NCBI RefSeq assembly: GCF_004522105.1
Contig: NZ_SPUJ01000005.1
Location: 248,001 to 312,000, forward strand
Source: Nocardioides sp. 1609
Lineage (GTDB): Bacteria; Actinomycetota; Actinomycetes; Propionibacteriales; Nocardioidaceae
DNA length: 64,000 nt
Direction: 5' to 3'
The notes under the pieces are model-generated. The model worked only from the letters and a program-made list of their open reading frames with translations. It ran no database searches and was not told the origin of the DNA. Positions 48,607 to 57,133 of the stretch are shown here, one piece after another. A program made the position numbers and the translations under genes. Position 1 is the first letter of the stretch; every line of letters begins with the position of its first letter.

Positions 48607-48641
48607 CAGCAGCGTCGCCGACCCGTTCGGCGGCGCTGCTG
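48607..48641 (+). terminator. Strong hairpin after tsf
   Basis: CAGCAGCGTCGCCGA and TCGGCGGCGCTGCTG pair over 15 bp (one T-G wobble) with a CCCGT loop, followed by GTGCTTTCGG. It is the best terminator candidate in the window and ends the rpsB-tsf unit; pyrH has its own promoter. Confidence 0.75.
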
Positions 48642-48662
48642 GTGCTTTCGGCAGCCGCGTGG

Positions 48663-48749
48663 CCGGCCAGCTCGGCGCAATTGCCGCGCCGTGGGCAGCT
48701 GTGGCGGCACGAGCTGGCCACAGGGCTGCAATTGCATCGAGTTGGCCGG
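48663..48749. repeat. Imperfect long inverted repeat between tsf and pyrH
   Basis: Arms 48663-48684 and 48728-48749 match as reverse complements at 19 of 22 bp, each with an unusually A/T-rich GCAATTGC. Inside, GCAGCTGTGGC and GCCACAGGGCTGC can extend the stem across a bulge. The two GCAATTGC sites are themselves palindromes. Confidence 0.6.
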
Positions 48750-48821
48750 CTCGCGTGGCGCAGATCCGGGCGCGTGGGGGAGCAGGACCCGACCGGCGGT
48801 GCGGTGCGGGTGAGCGGGCGG

Positions 48822-48827
48822 TAGCCT
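48822..48827 (+). promoter_or_regulatory. Candidate pyrH -10 element TAGCCT
   Basis: TAGCCT lies 31 bp before the pyrH ATG, leaving a leader of about 25 nt that includes the GGAAGGA ribosome site. Confidence 0.4.
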
Positions 48828-48858
48828 CACAGCGACCTATCACGGACGGAAGGACCCG

Positions 48859-49572
48859 ATGACCGGCTACAAGCGAGTCCTGCTCAAGCTCTCGGGCGAG
48901 GTGTTCGGCGGCGGCAGGGTCGGGGTCGACCCCGACGTCGTGCAGACCATCGCGCGGGAGATCGCCGCAGTCGCGCAGGCAGGCGTCCAGATCGCCGTCG
49001 TGACCGGGGGAGGCAACTTCTTTCGCGGCGCCGAGCTCCAGCAGCGCGGCATCGACCGCGTGCGTGCCGACTACATGGGGATGCTCGGCATCGTCATGAA
49101 CTGCCTGGCCCTGCAGGACTTCCTCGAGAAGCTCGACGTCGAGACGCGGGTCCAGACCGCGATCACGATGGGCCAGGTCGCCGAGCCCTACATCCCGCGC
49201 CGGGCGATCCGGCACATGGAGAAGGGCCGTGTCGTCATCTTCGGCGCCGGCATGGGGATGCCGTTCTTCTCCACCGACACCGTCGCCGCCCAGCGCGCCC
49301 TCGAGATCAAGGCCGAGGTCGTGCTGATGGGCAAGAACGGCGTCGACGGCGTCTACACCGCCGACCCGAAGGTCGACCCCACCGCCACCAAGCTCGAGGC
49401 GCTCACGTTCCAGGACGCCCTCCAGCAGGGTCTGCGCGTGGCCGACGCGACGGCGTTCGCCCTGTGCATGGAGAACAAGATGCCGATGATCGTGTTCGGC
49501 ATGGAACCCGAGGGCAACATCCTGCGCGCGGTCCAGGGTGAGAGGATCGGCACGCTCGTCAGCGCCGACTGA
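48859..49572 (+). CDS. pyrH: UMP kinase
   Basis: PyrH phosphorylates UMP to UDP in pyrimidine synthesis. The 237 residues match the amino-acid-kinase-fold enzyme: [74 protein letters not shown], and [27 protein letters not shown] kinases are regulated by UTP and GTP. ATG 48859 is preceded by GGAAGGA at 48848-48854. It stands in the usual tsf-pyrH-frr order. Confidence 0.97.
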   Translation: MTGYKRVLLKLSGEVFGGGRVGVDPDVVQTIAREIAAVAQAGVQIAVVTGGGNFFRGAELQQRGIDRVRADYMGMLGIVMNCLALQDFLEKLDVETRVQTAITMGQVAEPYIPRRAIRHMEKGRVVIFGAGMGMPFFSTDTVAAQRALEIKAEVVLMGKNGVDGVYTADPKVDPTATKLEALTFQDALQQGLRVADATAFALCMENKMPMIVFGMEPEGNILRAVQGERIGTLVSAD

Positions 49573-49651
49573 CCCGGCCCCCCGAGCCCCACGAGCAGCA
49601 CCCGTCGCACGAGCCGCCCGCACGAGCGTCACCACCGGAAAGGGACCACCC

Positions 49652-50209
49652 GTGATCAAGGACATCCTCAACGAGGCCGACAGCAAGATGGACAAGTCGG
49701 TCGAGGCGACGCGCGAGGAGTTCGCGGCGATCCGGGCCGGTCGCGCGACCCCGTCGATGTTCAGCAAGATCGTCGTCGAGTACTACGGCACCCCGACCCC
49801 GCTGCAGCAGCTCGCGTCGTTCACCGCGCCCGAGGCGCGGGTCATCATGATCCAGCCCTTCGACATGAGCGCGATGCCCAACGTCGAGAAGGCGATCCGC
49901 GACTCCGACCTCGGCGTGAACCCCGCCAACGACGGCAAGGTGCTGCGCTGCGTGTTCCCCGAGCTCACCGAGGAGCGCCGCAAGGAGTACATCAAGCTCG
50001 CCCGCGGCAAGGCCGAGGACGGCCGCGTCGCCGTGCGCAACCTGCGTCGCAACGCCAAGCAGGCCCTCGAGAAGCTCGAGAAGGACGGCGAGGTCGGCAA
50101 GGACGACGTCACCGGCGCCGAGAAGCGGCTCGACGGCGTGACCAAGAAGCACACCGACGAGATCGACGAGATGCTGAAGAACAAGGAGGCCGAGCTGCTC
50201 GAGGTCTGA
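49652..50209 (+). CDS. frr: Ribosome recycling factor
   Basis: RRF splits terminated ribosomes together with EF-G. The 185 residues are exactly the family length, with VEATREEFAAIRAGRATPSMFSKIVVEYYGTPTPLQQLA near the start and LTEERRKEYIKLARGKAEDGRVAVRNLRRNA in domain II. It starts at GTG 49652 after GAAAGGGA. It follows pyrH by 79 bp and is probably in the same unit. Confidence 0.97.
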   Translation: MIKDILNEADSKMDKSVEATREEFAAIRAGRATPSMFSKIVVEYYGTPTPLQQLASFTAPEARVIMIQPFDMSAMPNVEKAIRDSDLGVNPANDGKVLRCVFPELTEERRKEYIKLARGKAEDGRVAVRNLRRNAKQALEKLEKDGEVGKDDVTGAEKRLDGVTKKHTDEIDEMLKNKEAELLEV

Positions 50210-50233
50210 GACCTCCGCTGCCCGACCCCACCC

Positions 50234-51151
50234 ATGCCGCCCGCGTCCCCGCCCTCGTCCCCGTCGTCGTCCGGCTCCCCGGCCTCCGGTCCGTCGACGG
50301 TGCCGCCGAAGGACCACGGGCGGGCCGGGCGTGACCTGAAGGCCGCCATCGGCTCGGCCGTGGTGCTGCTCGGCGCGATCGCGGCCTCGTTGGCGTTCTG
50401 GAAGCCGGCGTTCATGGTGATCGTCGTCATCGCCGTCGTGGTCGCCATCTGGGAGCTGCGCCAGGGCCTGCTCGCCAAGGACATCGACCTGCCCGAGCAG
50501 CCGCTGATGCTCGGCGGCGTCGTGATGGTCGTCGTGGCCTACCTCTGGGGCACCGACGCGCTCGTCACCGCCACCGCGGTCTCGGCGCTCGTGGTGATGC
50601 TGTGGTTGCTGCGCCGGGGGATCGACGGCTACGTGAAGACCGCCACCGCGTCGGTCTTCACGCTCGTCTACGTCCCGTTCCTCGGCTCGTTCGTGGCGCT
50701 GATGCTCTCGGAGGGCGGCCTCGACGGAGGCGGCCTCGACGACGACGGCGTCCAGGGGATCCTGGCCTTCATCCTGGTCACCATCGCCTCCGACATCGGC
50801 GGCTACATCGCCGGCGTGCTCTTCGGCAAGCACCCGATGGCGCCGGTGATCTCCCCGAAGAAGTCGTGGGAGGGCTTCGCCGGCTCGGCGCTGTTCTGCC
50901 TGGCCGCCGGGTGGGCGCTCGTGGTCCTGCTGCTCGACGGCGAGTGGTGGGTCGGGCTCTGCCTCGGCCTGATCGCGGTGGTCATGGCGACCCTCGGCGA
51001 CCTGTGCGAGTCGGTCATGAAGCGCGACCTCGGCATCAAGGACATGAGTCGGGTGATCCCGGGCCACGGCGGCCTGATGGACCGGCTCGACTCGCTGCTG
51101 GCCACGATCGCGCCGATCTGGCTGCTCCTGCACTACCTCGTCTTCACGTGA
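50234..51151 (+). CDS. cdsA: Phosphatidate cytidylyltransferase
   Basis: CdsA makes CDP-diacylglycerol from phosphatidate and CTP, the branch point for membrane lipids and phosphatidylinositol. The 305 residues have a Pro/Ser-rich N-terminus, eight or so membrane helices and the family signature near the end: SPKKSWEGFAGS, then MKRDLGIKDMSRVIPGHGGLMDRLDSL, with the acidic residues for metal binding. It follows frr by 24 bp. In many relatives rlmN comes next; here a glycerol module is placed between them. Confidence 0.94.
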   Translation: MPPASPPSSPSSSGSPASGPSTVPPKDHGRAGRDLKAAIGSAVVLLGAIAASLAFWKPAFMVIVVIAVVVAIWELRQGLLAKDIDLPEQPLMLGGVVMVVVAYLWGTDALVTATAVSALVVMLWLLRRGIDGYVKTATASVFTLVYVPFLGSFVALMLSEGGLDGGGLDDDGVQGILAFILVTIASDIGGYIAGVLFGKHPMAPVISPKKSWEGFAGSALFCLAAGWALVVLLLDGEWWVGLCLGLIAVVMATLGDLCESVMKRDLGIKDMSRVIPGHGGLMDRLDSLLATIAPIWLLLHYLVFT

Positions 51152-51164
51152 GGCGGCCCCGCTC

Positions 51165-51677
51165 GTGAGGCTGCACCTCGTCCGCCACGGCCGCCCGTCG
51201 GTCGACCTCGACCGGCCCGCCCACGAGTGGGTGCTCGACCCCGCGGGGTACGACGACGTGTGGGCGCTGCGGGACCGGCTGCCGCGGCGCGCGGCGTGGT
51301 ACTGCTCGCCGGAGCCCCGGGCCACCGAGACCGCCCAGCTGCTCACCGACGACGGCGTGGGGATCCTCGACGGGCTGCGCGAGCACGTGCGTGACTCGAC
51401 GGTGTGGATCGAGGACCTCGAGGGAGCCGTCCGCGACGCGTTCGCGAGGCCCGAGGTCCCCGTCCGCGACGGCTGGGAGCCGCTCGCGCTCTGCCGCGAT
51501 CGCGTGGTCGCCGCCGTCGAGCCGATCCTCGCCGCCCACGCCGCCGCCGACGTCGTCCTGGTGGGCCACGGGACCGCCTGGACCGTGCTGGCCGCCGTCC
51601 TGACCGGCACCGAGCCCGACCTCGACCGGTGGGCCCGCCTCACCCTCCCGGACGTGCTGGTCCTCGATCTGCCCTGA
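51165..51677 (+). CDS. Histidine phosphatase family protein
   Basis: A 170-residue phosphoglycerate-mutase-like phosphatase. It has LHLVRHGRPS (3-12) with the phospho-acceptor His8 in R-H-G, YCSPEPRATETAQLL and a second His in VVLVGHGTAWTV. It is a short, single-domain form. The substrate is unknown; related enzymes act on sugar phosphates or alpha-ribazole phosphate. The GTG follows cdsA by 13 bp, so they are probably co-transcribed. Confidence 0.85.
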   Translation: MRLHLVRHGRPSVDLDRPAHEWVLDPAGYDDVWALRDRLPRRAAWYCSPEPRATETAQLLTDDGVGILDGLREHVRDSTVWIEDLEGAVRDAFARPEVPVRDGWEPLALCRDRVVAAVEPILAAHAAADVVLVGHGTAWTVLAAVLTGTEPDLDRWARLTLPDVLVLDLP

Positions 51678-51695
51678 TCGCTGCGCCCCACCGCC

Positions 51696-51701
51696 TACGA
51701 T
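51696..51701 (+). promoter_or_regulatory. -10 element TACGAT, leaderless promoter
   Basis: TACGAT, five bases (CAGCG), then GTG-ATG at 51707-51712. The first codon of the next gene may be this GTG. Confidence 0.5.
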
Positions 51702-51706
51702 CAGCG

Positions 51707-52168
51707 GTGATGAGCACCGATGAGGGCGTCCGCGTCGCCCAGGGCGACCCCGAGACCCCGCCCGACGGCACCGCGACGCCGCCCGAGGAGCCGACGCCGG
51801 CCGACGACCCGGCGTCGCTCGACGACCCGGCGTCGTCGTCGGAGCCCGACGCTCCCCGGTTCTGGCACCGCGAGCACCCGGTGTTCACCCCGCTGGCCGG
51901 GTTCTTCGCCGGGGTCGCCGCCATCCTGGTGGCGCTGCTCGCGCTCGGCTGGCTGCTCGACATGGTGATCGGCTACGACGTGTCGGACCACCCGTGGATC
52001 CTGCTGGTCGCCGTCGGCCTGGTGCTGGTGGTCGACCTGGTGCTCATCGCCCTGCCGCGGACCCGCCGGTTCGCGCGCTACATGCTCTTCGGCGTCCTGC
52101 TCACGCCGCTCGTGGTGGCGCTGACGGCCGTCGCGACGACGTACCTGCTGCTGCGGAGCGACGGCTGA
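51707..52168 (+). CDS. Membrane protein with three helices, unknown
   Basis: About 153 residues. The first 50 are polar, rich in Pro, Asp and Ala (TPADDPASLDDPASSSEP), followed by FWHREHPVFTPLAGFFAGVAAILVALLALGWLLDMV, WILLVAVGLVLVVDLVLIALP and FGVLLTPLVVALTAVATTYLLL as three membrane helices. No family recognised. GTG 51707 would be used by a leaderless mRNA; ATG 51710 is the alternative. No link to the genes on either side. Confidence 0.65.
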   Translation: MMSTDEGVRVAQGDPETPPDGTATPPEEPTPADDPASLDDPASSSEPDAPRFWHREHPVFTPLAGFFAGVAAILVALLALGWLLDMVIGYDVSDHPWILLVAVGLVLVVDLVLIALPRTRRFARYMLFGVLLTPLVVALTAVATTYLLLRSDG

Positions 52169-52214
52169 CCCCAGGGCCCGCCGAGCCGGCCGAGCCCGCC
52201 GGGCTCACCGGGGC

Positions 52215-53729
52215 TCAGCGGGCGACGTCGTCGTCGTGGACCCAGTGCAGGGTCCGCTCGACGGCCCGGTCCCACGCGGCCCGCTCGCGGCGCCGGAGCG
52301 CGTCGCTCATCGCCGGCTCCCAGACCGCGGCGCGGTGCCAGTTGTCGCGCAGACCCTGGAGGTCGGGCCAGTAGCCGACGGCCAGTCCGGCGGCGTACGC
52401 CGCGCCGAGCGAGACCGACTCCGCGACGAGCGGTCGCTCGACCGGCACGGCGAGGACGTCGGCCACCGACTGCATGAGCAGGTGGTTGGCGGTCATCCCC
52501 CCGTCGACCTTGAGCCGGGCGAAGTTGATCCCCGTGTCGGCGGCCATCGCCTCGACCACCTCCGCGGTCTGCCACGCCGTCGCCTCGAGGACGGCGCGCG
52601 CCAGGTGCGACCGCGTCACGTACGACGTCAGCCCGACCACCACGCCGCGCGCGTCCGGCTGCCACCGCGGCGCGAAGAGCCCGGCGAACGCCGGCACGAT
52701 GTAGCACCCGCCGTTGTCCTCGACGCGGCGCGCGAGCGTCTCGATCTCGGGCGCCGAGCGGATCATCTCCAGCGAGTCGCGGAACCACTGCACGAGGGCA
52801 CCGGCGACGGCGATCGACCCCTCGGTGGCGTAGACCGGGGCCTGCCCCTCGAGGGCGTAGGCGACGGTCGAGATCAACCCGTGCTCGGAGGTGGGGATCT
52901 GGTCGCCGGTGTTCATCAGGAGGAACGCGCCGGTGCCGTAGGTGCACTTCGCCTCGCCGGCCTCGAAGCAGGTCTGGCCGAACAGCGCGGCCTGCTGGTC
53001 GCCGAAGGCACCGCCGATCGGCACCCCCGGCAGGCCGACGACGCACTCGCCGTACACCTGGGCGTTCGGCCGGACCTCGGGCAGCAGCTCGCGCGGGATG
53101 TCGAGCGCGTCGAGCAGGCGCTGGTCCCAGTCGAGCGTGCGGATGTCCATGAGGAGGGTCCGGCTCGCGTTGGTCACGTCGGTGACGTGGACGCCGCCGT
53201 CGGGACCGCCGGTGAGGTTCCAGATCAGCCAGCTCTCCATCGTCCCGAAGGCGATCTCGCCGCTGCGCGCCCGGCGCTCGAGCCCGGGCACGTGGTCGAG
53301 CAGCCACCGCAGCCGGGGGGCGGCGAAGTAGCCGGCCGGGGTCAGCCCGCACACCTCCCGGAACAGGTCGGCGTGGGGACCGCGGTTCAGGTCCTCGACG
53401 AGGTCAGCCGTGCGGGTGTCCTGCCAGGTGATGGCCCGGGCGAGCGGCCGCCCGGTCGTCCGGTCCCAGACCACGGTGGTCTCGCGCTGGTTGGCGATCC
53501 CGACCGCGGCCAGGTCGTCGGCCGACAGCCCGGCGTCCGCGAGCGCCTCGGGCAGCACCCGCAGCGTGTTGCGCCAGATCTCGGCGGCGTCGTGCTCGGC
53601 CCAGCCCGGCTGGGGGTAGTGCTGGGCGTGCTCGTGCTGGGCCACCGACACCATCCGGCCGTGGTGGTCGAAGATCAGGCAGCGCGTCGAGGTCGTGCCC
53701 TGGTCGATCGCCGCGACGTAGGCCCTCAT
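52215..53729 (-). CDS. Glycerol kinase (GlpK1)
   Basis: A 504-residue FGGY-family glycerol kinase that makes glycerol 3-phosphate with ATP. It has [20 protein letters not shown] (6-25, phosphate loop), [19 protein letters not shown] and TWQDTRTADL. Later blocks are GGAFGDQQAALFGQTCFEAGEAKCTYGTGAFLL and LKVDGGMTANHLLMQ. All catalytic regions are present. It is transcribed with the IclR regulator, 10 bp upstream, away from glpF. It is one of two glycerol kinases here; why both are kept is unclear. Confidence 0.93.
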   Translation of the reverse strand: MRAYVAAIDQGTTSTRCLIFDHHGRMVSVAQHEHAQHYPQPGWAEHDAAEIWRNTLRVLPEALADAGLSADDLAAVGIANQRETTVVWDRTTGRPLARAITWQDTRTADLVEDLNRGPHADLFREVCGLTPAGYFAAPRLRWLLDHVPGLERRARSGEIAFGTMESWLIWNLTGGPDGGVHVTDVTNASRTLLMDIRTLDWDQRLLDALDIPRELLPEVRPNAQVYGECVVGLPGVPIGGAFGDQQAALFGQTCFEAGEAKCTYGTGAFLLMNTGDQIPTSEHGLISTVAYALEGQAPVYATEGSIAVAGALVQWFRDSLEMIRSAPEIETLARRVEDNGGCYIVPAFAGLFAPRWQPDARGVVVGLTSYVTRSHLARAVLEATAWQTAEVVEAMAADTGINFARLKVDGGMTANHLLMQSVADVLAVPVERPLVAESVSLGAAYAAGLAVGYWPDLQGLRDNWHRAAVWEPAMSDALRRRERAAWDRAVERTLHWVHDDDVAR

Positions 53730-53739
53730 CGTCGGGTTC

Positions 53740-54498
53740 TCACAGGCGGTCCTGCAGGTGCACCGAGATCGCGTCCGCGGCCGCGACCACCTGGTCGACG
53801 ATGCCGGCGCGCGGCTCGCCCGCGGCCGCGATCACGCGGTCCCGGGGCCCGACGACGGCCAGCGCGCCCACGCCGATGCCGATGTGGTGCCGGATCGGGG
53901 CGGCGACCGCGGCGACGCCCGGTCGGAGGGTGCCGTCGGTGAGGACCCAGCCGCGCCGGAAGGTCTGCTGCACCACGCGGGTCAGGTCGATGCGCGTCAC
54001 CGGCGTCGACGGCGTGTACGCCGGCAGCCGGAGGTCGTGCAGCCGCCCGGCGGCGGGGGAGAAGGCGAGCAGGGTGATGCCGAGGGCGGTCGCGTGCAGC
54101 GGCTGGAGCTCGCCGACCCGCAGCTGCTGGGGCGACCCGTCGGGGCGGAAGACGTGGTGGAGCACCTCGACCGACTGGCCGGTGAGGATGCCGAGCTGCA
54201 CCTCGAGCTCGGTGCGCGCGGCGAGACCGTCGGCCCAGTTGACGGCGCGCGAGCGCAGCAGGTGCGGGTCGAGCGCCTCCCCGAGGCGCGACAGGCCGGT
54301 ACCGAGGGCGTAGCGCCCCGTGTCGCGCTCCTGGACGACGAAGCCCACCTCGCACAGGGTGCGCAGGATGCCGTGGGCGGTCGGCTTGGGCAGGGCGAGC
54401 ATCCGGGCGACGTCCCCGAGGGGGACCGGCTCGGAGAGCGCCCCGAGGAAGTGCAGCACCACCGCGGCGCGCTCGATGGACTGGATGGAGCCGGGCAC
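53740..54498 (-). CDS. IclR family transcriptional regulator (GylR-like)
   Basis: A 252-residue IclR-type regulator. The N-terminal winged helix (about 3-62) contains SIERAAVVLHFLG, PLGDVARMLALPKPTAHGILRTLCEVGFV; the C-terminal ligand domain has LHATALGITLLAFSP and GVAAVAAPIRHHIGIGVGALAVVGP. Glycerol regulons of Streptomyces are controlled by the IclR-type GylR, and position and target genes fit that. The start is GTG 54498, with TAGGAT 6 nt before it. Two 17-bp palindromic repeats lie just upstream, so it probably represses itself and glpF. Confidence 0.88.
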   Translation of the reverse strand: MPGSIQSIERAAVVLHFLGALSEPVPLGDVARMLALPKPTAHGILRTLCEVGFVVQERDTGRYALGTGLSRLGEALDPHLLRSRAVNWADGLAARTELEVQLGILTGQSVEVLHHVFRPDGSPQQLRVGELQPLHATALGITLLAFSPAAGRLHDLRLPAYTPSTPVTRIDLTRVVQQTFRRGWVLTDGTLRPGVAAVAAPIRHHIGIGVGALAVVGPRDRVIAAAGEPRAGIVDQVVAAADAISVHLQDRL

Positions 54499-54504
54499 CG
54501 GCCC

Positions 54505-54510
54505 ATCCTA
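54505..54510 (-). promoter_or_regulatory. -10 element TAGGAT, leaderless promoter of the IclR gene
   Basis: On the minus strand TAGGAT, six bases (GGGCCG), then GTG at 54498. The first operator copy (54517-54533) lies over the spacer and -35 region of this promoter. Confidence 0.55.
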
Positions 54511-54516
54511 GGGTCC

Positions 54517-54554
54517 GTTCGACCATGTCGACCCGACGTTCGACCATGTCGAAC
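54517..54554. promoter_or_regulatory. Two operator-like repeats, GTTCGACCATGTCGAMC
   Basis: GTTCGACCATGTCGACC at 54517-54533 and GTTCGACCATGTCGAAC at 54538-54554. The second is a perfect 7-bp inverted repeat around CAT. The copies start 21 bp apart, two helical turns, so two regulator dimers could bind the same face. They lie between the divergent IclR gene and glpF and are the obvious binding site for the IclR protein. Confidence 0.7.
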
Positions 54555-54635
54555 GCCAGGGGTGGCGCGGAACCCGTGACGGGCGTCACAGTGGTCGCGG
54601 TGCCGACCACAGGCACCCGGGAGGAGAACACTGCT

Positions 54636-55457
54636 GTGTCCACGAAGAAGAACACCCTGGTCGGCGAGCTGAGCGCCGAGTTCGCCGGGACCCTGATCCT
54701 GATCCTGTTCGGGTGCGGCGTCGTCGCGTCCGTCGTCGCCGCCGGACGCGGGGACGCCGACTCGATCAGCTGGGCCTGGGGCCTCGGGGTCGTGCTCGGC
54801 ATCTACACCGCCGGCAAGATCACCGGAGCCCACCTCAACCCCGCCGTGACCATCGCGCTCGCGGCGTTCCGCGGCTTCCCCTGGAGCAAGGTCGGGCCGT
54901 ACGCCCTGGCCCAGCTCGCCGGCGCGTTCGTCGCGGCGATCATCGTGCGCTTCACCTACGCCGACTTCATCAAGGCCATCGACCCCGACCTCGGCAAGGC
55001 CTCGATGGGCATCTTCTTCACCTCGCCGGGCGCCACGCCCGACGGCGAGGCAGTCGTGTCGATCACCACCGCGTTCGCCGACCAGCTGCTCGGCACCGCG
55101 ATCCTGGTCTTCCTCGTCCTGGCGCTGACCACGGCGACCAACGCCCCGCCGATGGCGAACCTGACGCCCTGGTTCGTCGGCATGATCGTCGTCGCGATCG
55201 GCATGGCCTGGGGCGCGAACGCCGGCTACGCCATCAACCCGGCCCGTGACCTCGGCCCCCGGCTCGCCGCCTGGATGACCGGGTACGGCAACGACGTGTG
55301 GGAGGCGGCAGGGAGCAACGACGTCTACTTCTGGGTGCCGATCGTGGCCCCGGTGATCGGCGGCCTGATCGGCGGCGTGGCGTTCAAGTACCTCATCGAG
55401 ATCCACCTGCCCGCCGAGGAGCCGGAGACCGCCGGCGAGAAGGGCGTCCAGGCCTGA
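54636..55457 (+). CDS. glpF: Glycerol uptake facilitator
   Basis: An aquaglyceroporin that lets glycerol into the cell. The 273 residues have six membrane helices and both pore loops: GAHLNPAVTIALA and GYAINPARDLGPRL, the second with the Asp after N-P-A-R that marks glycerol facilitators rather than water channels. The start is GTG 54636 with GGGAGGAG at 54619-54626. It leads glpF-glpK2-glpD, with the operator repeats upstream. Confidence 0.94.
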   Translation: MSTKKNTLVGELSAEFAGTLILILFGCGVVASVVAAGRGDADSISWAWGLGVVLGIYTAGKITGAHLNPAVTIALAAFRGFPWSKVGPYALAQLAGAFVAAIIVRFTYADFIKAIDPDLGKASMGIFFTSPGATPDGEAVVSITTAFADQLLGTAILVFLVLALTTATNAPPMANLTPWFVGMIVVAIGMAWGANAGYAINPARDLGPRLAAWMTGYGNDVWEAAGSNDVYFWVPIVAPVIGGLIGGVAFKYLIEIHLPAEEPETAGEKGVQA

Positions 55458-55517
55458 GGCCTCGGCACGACCCCCACCTCACGACACCTCACGTCCACAC
55501 CACCACAGGAGACACCC

Positions 55518-57035
55518 ATGGCCCAGTACGTCGGAGCAGTCGACCAAGGCACCACCAGCACCCGCTTCATGATCTTCGACCACAGCGGCAACGAGGTCGC
55601 CCGGCACCAGCTCGAGCACGAGCAGATCATGCCGCAGGCCGGCTGGGTCGAGCACGACCCGGTGGAGATCTGGGAGCGCACCAGCTCGGTCCTCCAGACC
55701 GGTCTCGGCAAGGCCAACCTGAACGCCAGCGACCTGGTCGCCCTCGGGATCACCAACCAGCGCGAGACCACCGTCGTGTGGGACAAGAACACCGGCCGGC
55801 CCTACTACAACGCGATCGTGTGGCAGGACACCCGCACCGACAAGATCGCCAGCAAGCTCGAGCGCGACGGGCACGGCGACCTGATCCGGCAGCGGGCCGG
55901 GCTGCCGCCCGCGACGTACTTCTCGGGCGGGAAGATCCAGTGGATCCTGGAGAACGTCGACGGTGTCCGCGAGGCCGCCGAGCGGGGCGACGCGCTGTTC
56001 GGCAACACCGACTCGTGGCTGGTGTGGAACCTCACCGGCGGCACCGACGGCGGCGTCCACGTGACCGAGCCGACCAACGCCAGCCGCACCATGCTGATGG
56101 ACCTGGAGACCCTGGAGTGGGACGACGAGCTGCTCGCGCTCTTCGACATCCCGAAGGCCATGCTCCCCGAGATCCGGTCCTCCAGCGAGCCCGACGCCTA
56201 CGGCACCACCCGGGCCAACGGCCCGCTGCGCGGCGAGGTCCCGATCACCGGCATCCTCGGCGACCAGCAGGCGGCGACCGTCGGTCAGGTCTGCTTCGCC
56301 CCGGGCGAGGCCAAGAACACCTACGGCACCGGCAACTTCATGCTGCTCAACACCGGCACCGAGCTGGTCCGCTCGAAGGCCGGCCTGCTGACCACGGTCT
56401 GCTACAAGTTCGGTGACGCCGACGTCGTCTACGCCCTCGAGGGCTCGATCGCGGTGACCGGCTCCGCCGTCCAGTGGCTGCGCGACCAGCTCGGCATCAT
56501 CAGCGGTGCCGCGCAGAGCGAGTCGCTGGCCCGCCAGGTCGACGACAACGGCGGCGTCTACTTCGTGCCGGCGTTCTCGGGCCTGTTCGCGCCGTACTGG
56601 CGCTCCGACGCCCGCGGCGCGATCGTCGGGCTCTCCCGCTACAACACGAACGCGCACCTGGCCCGCGCGACCCTGGAGTCGATCTGCTACCAGAGCCGCG
56701 ACGTCGCCGAGGCGATGGAGAAGGACTCCGGCGTCACGCTCGAGGTGCTCAAGGTCGACGGCGGCGTCACCGCCAACGAGCTGTGCATGCAGATCCAGGC
56801 CGACGTCCTCGGGGTCGAGGTCAGCCGCCCGGTGGTGGCCGAGACGACCGCGCTCGGTGCGGCGTACGCCGCGGGCCTGGCGGTCGGCTTCTGGAACAAC
56901 ACCGACGAGCTGCGCGAGAACTGGAACGAGGCCAAGCGCTGGTCGCCGCAGTGGAATGACGAGCAGCGCACCGAGGGTTATGCCCAGTGGAAGAAGGCCG
57001 TCGAGCGCACGCTCGACTGGGTCGACGTCGACTGA
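55518..57035 (+). CDS. glpK: Glycerol kinase (GlpK2)
   Basis: A 505-residue FGGY-family kinase, the one in the glpF-glpD operon and so the likely main glycerol kinase. It has [71 protein letters not shown] and [15 protein letters not shown]. It is clearly homologous to GlpK1 across its length but not a recent copy, since many positions differ. ATG 55518 follows AGGAGA. A strong hairpin separates it from glpD. Confidence 0.96.
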   Translation: MAQYVGAVDQGTTSTRFMIFDHSGNEVARHQLEHEQIMPQAGWVEHDPVEIWERTSSVLQTGLGKANLNASDLVALGITNQRETTVVWDKNTGRPYYNAIVWQDTRTDKIASKLERDGHGDLIRQRAGLPPATYFSGGKIQWILENVDGVREAAERGDALFGNTDSWLVWNLTGGTDGGVHVTEPTNASRTMLMDLETLEWDDELLALFDIPKAMLPEIRSSSEPDAYGTTRANGPLRGEVPITGILGDQQAATVGQVCFAPGEAKNTYGTGNFMLLNTGTELVRSKAGLLTTVCYKFGDADVVYALEGSIAVTGSAVQWLRDQLGIISGAAQSESLARQVDDNGGVYFVPAFSGLFAPYWRSDARGAIVGLSRYNTNAHLARATLESICYQSRDVAEAMEKDSGVTLEVLKVDGGVTANELCMQIQADVLGVEVSRPVVAETTALGAAYAAGLAVGFWNNTDELRENWNEAKRWSPQWNDEQRTEGYAQWKKAVERTLDWVDVD

Positions 57036-57041
57036 GGCGCG

Positions 57042-57076
57042 GACCAGGGCCCGACCCACCCGGTCGGGCCCTGGTC
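57042..57076 (+). terminator. Perfect hairpin between glpK2 and glpD
   Basis: GACCAGGGCCCGAC (57042-57055) and GTCGGGCCCTGGTC (57063-57076) pair over 14 bp with a 7-nt loop. It begins 6 bp after the glpK2 stop and lacks a T-run. It may end part of the transcription so that glpD is made at a lower level, or act as a processing site. Confidence 0.6.
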
Positions 57077-57133
57077 ACCGCACCACCCGGCAGTACCGTC
57101 GAGAGAAACCACCCCGAGAGGAAGTCACCTGCC

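Noticed and set aside
48642..48824. Small plus-strand gene of about 60 residues before pyrH
   Set aside because: Composition is unlike a protein, there is no ribosome site, and the long inverted repeat accounts for the sequence.
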